Shown here: one piece after another, positions 20,216-32,800 of the stretch
Layout of the letters: every line of letters begins with the position of its first letter
How positions within the stretch are numbered: the first letter of the stretch is position 1
Assembly: GCA_035222895.1 (NCBI GenBank)
Contig: JAVYIG010002101.1
Span: 133,501 to 197,500 of the forward strand
Direction of reading: 5' to 3'
From: Strongylocentrotus droebachiensis
Taxonomy: Eukaryota > Echinodermata > Echinoidea > Camarodonta > Strongylocentrotidae
DNA length: 64,000 nt
The notes under the pieces: generated by a model
The model's database searches: none
What the model was told of the DNA's origin: nothing
The model's input: the letters and a program-made list of their open reading frames with translations, nothing else
Translations under genes and position numbers: made by a program

Positions 20216-21154
20216 ATGACTGAACAGATCAACCCAAGTGCACGGAAGATTGTTGATCTTGATCGACAGTCTATCGTGTTAGACGTGAGTATAATTCTGA
20301 TATTTTTGTTCAAGATATTTTTAATGATACTGGTGTGAATTTACAGCGTGTAATGTAATAATATTGCCTGGTTTACGCAGTTATTCAGACTTCGAAAGAT
20401 ACAAATTTGGTTTGCACGTGAATATAGTGTAAATGGGGCACTCGTTAACTTCCCACGCACTATCATTCATTCACAAGCTCCTCATGTACGCCCTTGTATT
20501 TAAATTATAGTATGTTGAGCCCTGTTGAGCCTCATCATCAAGCTTAGGATATGTATGTACAGTGTTAATCGTGTCTATATAATGTTCTCAAGTTTCAATA
20601 ATACGTCATTGCTTCTGATTTTTTTTAATGGGTTTTTAAGAACATGCATATTCGTTCAGATACACATACCAAAATGGAATATATACCCGCACATTTTACT
20701 CTCATTGCCTTTCTACTGTTGACTTTTGATGTTCTCGTTTTCAGTGGGCGTATATTAAAAAAAGAAAAAAGAAGAAAAAGAGATGGGGTTATAGCACTAT
20801 TCCCTATATGCCAGATTAACTACACCGGCGTCGAATGGTTTCTGTCATTAGAACTATGTTGAATATCACATTTCTTAGTGTAGGCCTGATGTTATCAAAA
20901 CATATCCAGTGTTTGATGTTACTGAACTGATTTGAGAACTTGGTGTAACAGTTTCGGGTGGGGGCCATAATTGTGAAACAGCTCTTGTAAAATTTCAAAG
21001 ATAATCGTTTGTGACGAGGATTTATCTATTGTGTTTATCAAATATGAAGATATTTTGTCTAGGCTAGTCATCAATACATATCCTTGACCGCTGATTAGTA
21101 ACCCGTAAACGGCTGTTAGATTGGGTCAAAGATCCGCCCTCCCCGCCCCATTTT

Positions 21155-21192
<38 letters not shown>

Positions 21193-21579
21193 TCCCCTCT
21201 CTCCCTCCCTCTCTCTCTTTCTCTCCTTCTCTCTCTCTCTTTCTCTCCTTCTCTCTTTCTCTCTCTCTCTCTCTGTCTCTCTCCCTATCTATCTTATTAT
21301 CCCCATACATTTATATCTTATGTCAATCTATATTTTTATATATATATATATATATCTCACTCTCTCTATCCCTCTCCCTTTCTCTCTATCTCTATATTTG
21401 TCTGTCTATCTATTCATCTATCTATCTATATCTTTATCTCTATTCATCTATCTATCTATATCTTTATCTCTTTCTTTGTCTGTCTTTCTCTTCCCTCTCT
21501 CACTCGGTGCCCCCCTCTTTTTCTGTCTGTCTGTCTATCTGTATCTCTCTCTCACACACTCTTTCTGCCTGTTTGTTTG

Positions 21580-21612
<33 letters not shown>

Positions 21613-23036
21613 TTTCGCCCCTCTCTATCTCTATCTGTATTTGGGGGGGGGGGGACTCTTTTATAACTTTCGGGGGCTCTTTTTGGCATTTCGGGGGCTA
21701 ATTCGCCCCGAGTCCCCGTGTATTTGTTTCACTGTTTCTATCTCTATCTGTTTATTGTTCATGATGGGTCTATTTTTACACCATAATGATGTCTTTCGTT
21801 TTCTCTAGGTGCCTCTGTCTCTATACAGTTTTAAAATCTACTATAGTAGGTTAATTTTTATTTATTTATTTCACATATTTAAAAAGGGTGGCCCAATCAG
21901 CATATATACCGGTTTTCGTTTATATACATTCCAAAAATCGTATGAACAAGACAAAATTGAATATTTCATTACACGTTTATCTCTGCCTTTCTCCCGTTCA
22001 ATTTATCAATTACCGAAACTGCGTTGATAATAGGCCTTGAAAATCTATGATTCTGATTGCAGTTCCTCTTCTAGAGGGAAACCGATTGTTAAAAGACTCC
22101 TTTCTATTCATAATCGCATCTGTTATTGTGTTAAAGGTACTATGTCCCATTTGCAGGCCAAAAAAAATTAAATTCCAACTGCATTTGAAAGATAATACTA
22201 ATTTAGAACTTCCCTAAAAAAGGTGGGGCTTGAAAATGTCTTCAAGTTGGAAAATAACGACTATTAGTTGTCATATCGACTTTAGGGCTATAGAGCCCAA
22301 AAGTAATAGTCTTGATTTTCAGACAATTGTACCGAATGGTCATACGTTTTATGCTGCGCAAAGATTCAATCAGTTTAATCTTGGCCATCACAAGAAGTGG
22401 GTTATTGATGTAGACAAATGCCCATATACCCTTTACAACTCTTTTCATGTATGTTATTACCAAAGAAGAAAAAAAGTCAGTCAGTCACTCAATAGTGTCT
22501 GACAGTGAAGTCTAGCAAGTAAACGGGTTTCCTTGTTTAAATTGAATATGAGGACACTGCTAACGTTTAAATTTCACAGATAGGACATACATGACATATT
22601 CGTAATTCCTGCAAAGTTCTACAGCATTTGAGGTTGGCTGCAAAAGGGACATAGTACCTTTAAACTGAAAGTCTGTATGATAGCGTGATAACACCTGTGA
22701 TTTTGCCATGATCATATCTCACCTGGTGAGGTACATGTAATAGCACTTGGTTAGGTAACAGCACAGGTGTATAATATTCATTAGCCTATTTGGCTGTTAT
22801 TTCACTATACTTCCTGGAGTACTAAACACGAAACGATCTCGCCCATCTGGCCTACGGTTATGGTACCTGTATTATTCATAAACGCCCACTATTGTGTGGT
22901 GTTTAAATCAGATCGCCAATTATTAAAGGGGTGGTACGAAGTTGCTCTGATGAATTAGACGCTATGTAATAAGCTTATTGATTTGTTATATATTTTTTTT
23001 TACTGTTGTCATCATTGATAGATTCAGTAATATAGC

Positions 23037-23076
<40 letters not shown>

Positions 23077-26000
23077 CAATAATAATAATATTAATATTAA
23101 TATAATATTATTATTAGTATGATGATATTATTTATCCTAATATTAAATTGTTAAGGATAATAGCAATAATAATAAATTATTGGTAGTAGTAATAGTGGTA
23201 GTAGTAGTAGTAGTATAGTAGTAGTCGTATCATTATTTTGCTTGCTTAATTGCTTGTCGAATTTTTCTCTAGACCTACAGGGGCCATGTGCCCCTCCCCT
23301 ATAACATGAAATACCCTTTTCTCCTGAATGCCACAATTATATTTAAGACCCGGGCCCCGTCTTTCAAAGAGTTGCAATTGATTCCAAATCAATCGCAAGT
23401 CCTCCAATCAATCGCAAGTTTGCAGTTTCCTATCTCATATGTACATAGTTGCGATTGATATCAACTCTTTGTGAGACGGGGCCCAGGTTGTTCAGTTGTT
23501 AACTAAGTTGAGACTGAGAGAGTTTTCAAAAGCAGGTCAAATTGAATGTCATTCACAACCACTGACATTCACCAGCAAACATACGAAGTATATTTCCTCT
23601 GCCAGGTTTCTAGAGAACACGTTTTAATCAAAAGTGACCATTGGTAATTAGGAATAAATTATCTATCTTATCCAACGGAAGCATTCCGAGACAGCAATCC
23701 CTTAGAGCATAATCATTAGTGTGATAAATACTACTACTCCCGTCCAGGATCCACAGGCCAAATTAATGGTGTGGTTTTTTACCTATATCATTGATGGCGT
23801 CCCAGACTTCACAGGCATAATGGAAGGAATGGGGATAAAGTTTCTACGAAATGTTCTCCTGTGAGGCTGTGACAAAATGTTCCGCGATTTAATTTATTTT
23901 CTACACTAACCGAATTCATGACCTCAATCCTAGAACAATTTGTACCAAGCTCAACTCTTAAACATACACTGTCGCTCATATAGGTGGAATATTTTTGTTT
24001 TACCCCAATTTATGGAATTATTTTAAAAATGATTTAAAAATAATAGATCTAGATAATAGTATACATACTCTGATTTTATTGAATAATAATTTGCCAATGT
24101 GTGTTTTGCGTGACTGCTAAAGCATGTGTATGCTACTATGCTTATCAACTAGGGGACCTACGCCCTTAAGTCATAAATGACAGTAATGAGGATTAATGCC
24201 CCCACAAAAGGGCACTAATATTGCACATCTACACGGTTTTGATCCTGGGGCCTAACAGTTACGAGGCCATTGCTTTGTCACAAAACCATGACTGTACGAA
24301 GCGGGGGCTAGGGTAGGGGGCAGTTTCCATATATAAAAAAACAACACTGAAAATGCAATAAATTGTCAACAATTTATTGCATTTTACCCCGGTCCCCAAC
24401 ATAAAAAAATCCTCTGTGTGCCCATGCCGTAATGCATGGCCGCCCAGAGGATTTTTTATGTTGGGATCCGGGGTAAAATGCAATAAATTATTGAAAATTC
24501 ATTTCATTTTCAACCTAATCGAACTCTTATGGCGGGAATTCACAAAGGTGGTTTTTTCGACAAAGTACAAACTTAGGTTGGTGTGCGTCATAATGCGTTT
24601 CGATGTGTTTCAGACCAAGGTTCAGACAAACCTTGGTCTGAAACGCGTCAAAACGCGTCATAAATTATGACGCACATAAACCTAGGTTTGTCTACAAACC
24701 TCCTTTGTGAATTCGGGCCTATGTTTGTGTAGAAATAAAACCCGGATGGTATGTTGGATCACTGCCGTACCACTTTTTTCTTTTAAAAAATGAAAAAGTT
24801 AACCGACAAACTTCCAAGTATTCTAAACGTTTTGTTGCTTAAAGAAATCTGAATGGCAGCATCACAAACTTAAGTCATTGTGTACGAGGAATGCCATTTC
24901 TTTGCGAACACCAGTTAATTTCCGCCAACAAAAACAGATTTGCCGTTGGATATTTTAAATGGGGCTGTCACTTAGTACACATTGCATTGACTGGTCATTT
25001 GGTGTCAGCAAATTATGATGCAATACGCATGGCCACTGACTCCTATAAGTGGCTTTGATGTCCTCGCATTGACTCACATTCAAGCTTACACATCTTAGCA
25101 ACCGAATTATATCTGTCCCATTGTCGGTCTTGTTTCACTTCATTGACATTGTACTGTTTGTTGAGCGGATCGTTACAGTAAGCATGAAAAACATCTTTGA
25201 TAGTTTGGTTGAACTTATAATTACAGGCCATTAAGAAACTGATGGATTACTTATTATCTGACTTCGCAAGTTTCTTTCGATGTTTGGGCTTCGGTTCATG
25301 AAACTGTCTTAAAGGTAAAGACCAGTTATGGTCATGCGATTGCATTGTGAAAGAAACGTTGTGGAATCGATCAGAAAAGGTTGATCATCTAGCATCTGCA
25401 AGGTTCTGGAATCATCAAAATGATAAGAAATTTGGCCCATTCTTCGTAAAGTTACAAGCACTATACACAGAAATATGTATATGGGACTACCCTATATCTC
25501 TCACAGTCAAATAGATATAATAATTTACCAAATATATCAATTAGTAGGCGGTTTCCCGGCAAATTTGTTATCATCATGTATTATTCAAAACATATTCTTT
25601 CACATGATTGGTAATGAGAGCTTCCATTTCATTTTTTGAAATTGGGGCGTTTCCAATACTGGTCTTTACCTTTAAGAACAAGTTCACCGACATCCCTTCG
25701 AAACGCGTGTTAAATTTAATACACGAGTTTCCATAGGTTGTTGGCGAACTTGTACTGATGACGGTTTCGTAAAACGCTGCTTATGTTACTATTTAACATT
25801 TTATCCATTTTGTTTTGGCATTGAAATGGTTTTCTAAATCCATCCTTATAGACCTGTAGGTTGTAAGAAACAAGCGAACAGCCATTGTACCTGGTCTTAC
25901 AGGACTATTCCTATTCCTTATCTCACAGGGTCCATGTCCATCCATACGAGAAAGTGGACCATTGGCGGGTCCAGGGTTCTCTGGCTGGGATACCCTTTGG

Positions 26001-29000
26001 GCTAACATTTCTATTGCAAGAAAAATATCAACATCACTTCTGTTCTTCATGAGGCCCTTATAATTATCAGTCCCCCGGCAATTGACAGGTGCCTATTTAC
26101 ACCTGGGTGGAGAATGGCAAATGTTGATTGATGCCTTGCCAAAAGACGTTAGTGCCGGACTGGGGTTCGAACCCTCAACCTTGAAATGAGATTCAAGTGA
26201 ATGAACCACTATTCCACGAAATTAAGAATGCGGTTAATGAAGGAAATTTACCGCAGAGCACTCGTCCTCGGTCATGTATCGTACATTTTTTATAAAGGAA
26301 ATATCCAGATGAATTTAAAAGTCACTGTATAAAAAAATGTTTTTGTTTTTTTGTAGTCCAGTTACTCCTTTTCTTTTTAAGCTAAATACCTTTTAAATAT
26401 TTTTAGCAAGTTTGAAGGAAAAAAAGAGAGAGAAAAATGGTATCTAATATCTTGTAATCCATGTATAATGGAGGTCATTATGGCACTTAACGGTTGATAA
26501 CAGGAATGATAACAGGTTGAGTACAGTGCAGTAATTGATTACGTAACACACTTGTTAGAGTGATATGATTCTCTTCCTAACATATTCAAAGAAGGATTAA
26601 GATAATTGTGACCTTGATTGGGTTGTCGGTCAACGTTTATAGCGTTATATCCTTCGGTAAAACAAGTGTGCGTTTGGGATGAGTATAGCTGAGTGGATAT
26701 TTTCGTCGTTGTATCTTGATTGTTAATGATACCAAATCTTTTCTTGACTACACCCCCGATTGTTTCACCCCCTGTTGTTTCACCCCCTGTTGTTATTGTT
26801 GTTATTGTTGAGTTAACATTCATTTGTGAACATAACCTACCTATTCCGTCGATACTGATTTTTGCAAACTGGGCTGCGCTATAAAAACTTCGAAATTTCG
26901 ACGTATAATGTAGACGAACTGTATAATAATATATTTTTACTTTCTTGTAGTATTACTTAAAATCATGCTCTTTACTCCACATACTTAGTCAAAACTCAAA
27001 ATATTTCCAGTGACTTACAAAGGCTAGTTTAGCCATAATTCTAGAACAGGAGAAAATCTCTCTTGTTTTGTTATTTCATTGTTTTTGGGACTATGGAAAA
27101 ACATGGAAGTGATTGGTGAGGTAGGAATGTGGGAATCATTGGCATTATTGTATCCAAGTTCATGGTCGTGACAATGCTAGATTTTCTTCCTGTCCGAATC
27201 TCACATGGCATTATTTTTTCCTGCCTCATGTCAATGCATGACCTTTATTGTCCCGCCCTGAACAACAACTTACAATGTAATTTACAACATTGCTCACTTG
27301 AAATCACTCCCCAAAAATATGACATAGCCCTAACAATTTCCATACTGCCGGGGAATACACAATGAAGCTACATTAGCTACCCAACTGTGATCTTTTGAAT
27401 ATGTCCATTAGGGCGAACAGGCCGTCTGGAAGTCATTTGCTAAGAGCACATTTTTTACAAGTAATAATTTGTATTGTCTAGATTCCCATTCAGAGTGGAG
27501 TCGAAACGACCCACGTCGATCAGAAATGGGGGCGGATCCATAATTTTGGTAAAAATGGGGGTGGTACAACGATCCGAACTTATATCTCAGAGAAGAATAA
27601 AAGAGGGTGTCACATTTTATCGGCACTTATTTACTACATGGATTAAGTAAAGAAATAAGTTATCCGTTATTTGTTTAAAATGCTTTTTGGTTGGAAATTT
27701 GTAAAAGATCGGGGATGGGGCATTTCGGGGTTGTATACTATGCCACTTGGAGATTAAAAAAACGGGATACGTACGGGCTGATCTGCATGTGCCCCCACCT
27801 TTAATCCACCAATGATGCAATAGTTTTGTCACAACTTTCTCTTTTCGGGGCAAAAGCTTTATCACTGCGATTTGGCCCTTTTTGTTGCGAAAATCGCTTA
27901 GGACGTTTCCGATAGTTCCAATTTGTGTAGTTTTTTTTCCCTTGTTATGCTTAACTATTCTTGCGTATTACTTGTCTAGATGCGCAGAGGATATAATGCA
28001 CGTCTCCAAATCTAGACAAATACCAGATACATGTAGTTGTAGATTGGGTGCAATTTTGGCTCCAGAAGTAAAAAGCTAGATTAAAATGCGCGTGTGGATT
28101 CCCTTACAAAATCGACGCAGCCGTGACGTAGGGCGCGACTGAGTCATATACGGCAAAACAGTATAAATTATATATATCGATATTAAACACAACTATTCAC
28201 ATGAATGAATTAAAAGCATCGGGAAACAATGTCATATTATCGCTGTTTTGTAAAGATATGGGACAGGGTGAAAAATGTTCATTCGCGAGAGGTTTTTTTC
28301 TCGTTCAGAAATATTTATTTTTTCTTTTCAATCGACAAAAAGGTATATATGATAATAATATGGTCTTATTACATTCACCCAGGGTATAAGTATAAACATG
28401 GTCATCCTGAGGGCCCTGCAAAGTTGTAGGTGAAAACAACATTCAGCCACGTCTGTTTTCATTTCAGTACTGTCTTGGTATAATGGTCTATACCACGATA
28501 CGTCACTGTTTCATTCATCCCTTAATCTCTGGATATTTCCGGGTTATTCTCAAGGCACCTATATGGACACTTACGATAATTGTATGGCCAATAACCAAAG
28601 TGGAAGTCCGTGAACTGTTGATTTTGATACCATATGTTGATACCATTATGTTGCGGATAGCATTTGGTTTCAGTAGGCCTGTTTTCATCAGCTCGAGATT
28701 GCCAAATAACCCGCTATTTTAACTATCCCAATCACAAGTTATCCAGCTTATTTGCGCGTTTTCATCAGCCCGCAGTTGCAATTATCTTGGTCGAGATAAT
28801 CATCCCAAGATATCTTGGGCTGGTTTGCGAAATATCCCGCTATATTTTGTCCGGTGCCTCTTCACCAGCCCGAAGACTCGCACTATGCGCAAACGCTGAT
28901 CTGAGCAAAATATTTCGAGCTAATTTCTCGAGCTCAAGTTTCGAGGTGGATCTCGAGCTGATGAGGACGCGATTTGTAACTTATGGCTCATTTCCCTGAT

Positions 29001-29752
29001 AAGAAATAGCGGGCTAATTGGCAATCTCGAGCTGATGAGGACAAACCTATAGTAAGAATGTTGAAATATAGATCTATACTCCTTTTTTTCCTCACGGTAG
29101 GGAGAAGAACGTATCCACGTCTCAACCCTCTGTGACTATGGCAACAAAGAATATACCATCAGCAAACTCTATGAGGACGTCTCCACACTTTATGAAGGAT
29201 TCCTAAGAGGAGAAAGGGTATCAAGTAAGAGATTTCTTGAATTATTTTTATTTTTAAAAATAAAAGGAAGTATTGTATGAAATTGACTAAACAAACATGA
29301 AATCATAGCCAGTTTCAAGTATGACTTGCACTTTCGTCGTAAAGGTTCGTTTAGATATGACGCGAAAAAACCGCGGCTGTTTTTTTTTTTATGATAACGT
29401 TAAAGTTAAAGAGCTCGTTATATTCGCGCTCTGTTCCTTTTAGTTTCGTTTATATTGTTCTATAAGGGCTTTCTGTTTCATTCTTGCGTTTTACTCTGAT
29501 GAGTGCAAGACAAAAAGCTTTAATATGGCTCTTTTCAACTCGATTCTCCGATAGCGTAAAATGTAATACGCGTCATATTTCTTTATCTTTTAACACAGAG
29601 CTCAGTGAATATTTGTTGTGCGCAGTTGGCACTCATGTTTAACATTTAAAAAAAAAAAAAAAAAAAAATGTTGCGACTTACTTAGCTATATCTGAACAAG
29701 ACTCTTAGAATTTAAGTATACATAAAAAGGAAAGAGAGAGAGAGAGAGGGAG

Positions 29753-29820
<68 letters not shown>

Positions 29821-32800
29821 AGGGGCGGGAAAGAGAAAGAGAGAAAGAGAGCTGAGATGCTTCAAATCTCCAAGATATTAATTTTTTCTATTAGTAGCAT
29901 GCTATGAGTGAAAAGTTAGTGATCTTGATATTTATTTTATCAAATTCTTTCGGGCTTGGTGCTGTAGTTTCAATCAAAATTTGTTTATATTAACAGCTTT
30001 CTAAATATTTCTGTAATATCACCATTTACTATACGATGTTTATTTGTTACCTGTTTCTTAGATGATGGGTCGTGCCTGGGATGGAGACCGGATGGTAATT
30101 CACCATACAAATGGATGTCATACAGTCAGGTAAGTCTCTTGACTTCATATTTAAAGCCCCACTGGCCTACTTATAGCTACTTGCGCCCTCTATATAGCAA
30201 ACAGTGCCTAATCAGTGACCATTGGTCCCCATGGTCCCCTTTTTGTTATGTTAATAGAGAGCTGATTCGATGAGATAACCACCCGTCAGTGACCATGCAG
30301 GGAGGTCTAATTCATCCTGGCCAAACTAGTGCAGAGGGGCTAGCTACAGGGGGGTTTGTGTTAGTCCAGATTCTGGTCATTTTAGATATTTTACCTTTGA
30401 GTGCGTGCGTGCATGCGCTCACCCAAGAATTCACCTTACCATTATTTAAACAAATTAAAGCAAAATATAAATAACTATATCAAATACATAAGGGTTATTC
30501 CTGCGACTGAGACGTGTAAGCGTTTTTTATATGTTGAAAGAATCGGCGAAATGCCGACAAAACAATTAAAATTCTTCGAGAATGCTGCGTTATTTTATGT
30601 CTCATTTCATATTCAGGTATGTGAGTGAATATATCAAACAACCGATATTCTTTATTCTCTATTATCCTCTTTCCTATCCTATAGGTTCGGCAGAAGGCCC
30701 ATTTCTTCGGCTCAGCTTTAGTTCAAAAGGGGTTTGCGCCTTCCAATGATACAACGATTGGAATATTCAGTCAGAATCGACCAGAGGTTTGTTTTTAATT
30801 TCGTTTTCGTTTTCTGATTCCAAAATTTTGATTTTATTTGAATTGAATTTGACTGGAATCGACAAGTTTGCTGTATGCTATTTGATTCAATTTGGTATGA
30901 TACACATTCATTGATTGATTTCATCTAGATTTATTATAATGCTTCAATATAATTGTTTTATCGTTCAATGCGATTTTCTTTTATGCACAACTTTCTAGCC
31001 ATTTAGTCAATCGTCGATGTAAAATGAACGCTAAATGCCTAAGTTTAATATAGTTAATTTTTATTGTTATGTTTATGTATACATGACTACCGGTGAGGGG
31101 ACGGAAATTTACTGTTCCAAAGCTATCAAAACCAAGGATTCCCCCATTGTTTCATAGACTCATTTATTGTAAAATGGCTATGCTTACGCGTGTGTATTGT
31201 ATGATTCATATTGCATTTATTATCATATTTAAAAGGATTAGTTTACGTTTATTTTGATATATGATATAGATGGGCATAAAAAATATTCATTTGTAAATCT
31301 TAATCATGAATACCGGTAGTATCCTCTTTCTTGTTGTTGTTGAGTATATATATATGGGACCATTTTTAAAGCGAAGCATTTTATCCATGGCAAGGAAATG
31401 CGTTGTATAAACCAACTTTTAGATTGGGTTGGGCAGGGAGATGCAACTCACATCTCACTGGGTTGGGTTGGAACGAATAACTTTTACACGACAATGTGAT
31501 AAAATATTTCTATTTCGGTTTTGTATTTTATCTCTATATGTGGATATCAGTGGGTTATATCTGACCTAGGATGTATGACCTTCTCCATGGTAACAGCGCC
31601 TCTCTACAGCACTCTAGGACCGAAAGGCTACGAGTACATCATCAACCTCAGTAAGTTATGTCATCTGATACAAATTAAAGGGAAAGCAAAGTTTTGGGAA
31701 ATTTTGCAAATTGGATGGATAGCAATTCTTTAAAATTTTGATATTATGGATCCCTCTTGGAATATATTATAAGCACTAGGAAATTTAGCTCCTAAAACAC
31801 TTCTGCTTTCAGGAAATTGAATAATTAAAAAAAATTACCGGTGCTCCCGGTAAATTTCAAATATTCAAATAGCGCCTATATTCCATGGTAGCTGCAACCA
31901 TGAAAATCTCAGAATATGCAGTTCTGATATATAATTTTCAAACGGGAATAGCAAATAGGTCGATTGTAGTCAAGAAACGTTGTTTTATAGCTAAAGTAAT
32001 ATCAGTCTTGAGTTGGCGCTATACAACATAAAGAGTTTATTATTTACAATTTCATCACCTTAGACTCGATTTAAACCGCGACAACGATCATTGAATATTG
32101 TAAAATCGCATATGGTTCCAATATGTTCATTTGAACCAAATTCACGATACCAAAACTTTGTAATACCTTTAAAGGGAAAGGTCGTCCTCTTTTCAAGTCA
32201 TACTTTGATTAATAATAATAATAATAATAATATTTAATTTTTATATAGCGCTTAATACAAATGTCTCTAAGCGCTTTACAAATATACTATTACCCCGGTC
32301 ATTGGATTCAGTGCTTAGAAGTATAAGAAGAATTGAACCACATTATTTAAAGTTTTAGCTTTAAAAGCTCCCGGCAAAAATGCGTTAATCGTTTTATAAA
32401 ACGGTAAAACGTTTTATATTTTACTATTTTTACAGGGAATATATTTACCAAATTTGCCCCTCCATTAGATTTGATAATATTCTTGAGTAGTATAGATTTT
32501 TTTTTTTTTTTTTTTTTTTGTGCATGTGAATATTAACAAATTGAGCAGTCCATCGCAAATTTAACAACCATATCTCTCTTTATCCTTCATCGCATTTTCT
32601 TTTACTTATAAACTTATTTAATATCCCCAAAATTTCCTCAAATACATTTCAATCTTTATCGCATTTTCCCCTAAACTTTCATGACCCCCTCTACTCTAGT
32701 TTTCTTCATTTACACCGAATTAAGAAGGGTGGACTGCCCTTTAAACGTGACTTTCACATCCTCTATCTGTGTTCAACATTGAACAAGGATACAATTTTTG

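Noticed and set aside
21121-21808. Long Ser/Leu-rich open frames
   Set aside because: They are translations of a CT microsatellite with no domain, splice logic or start context.
26539-26823. 94-codon minus-strand open frame
   Set aside because: Thr/Gly-rich start from short repeats, no domain and no flanking exons; insufficient support.
28664-28999. 111-codon open frame in ACSL intron 1
   Set aside because: It lies inside the TIR element, whose second copy does not keep the frame.
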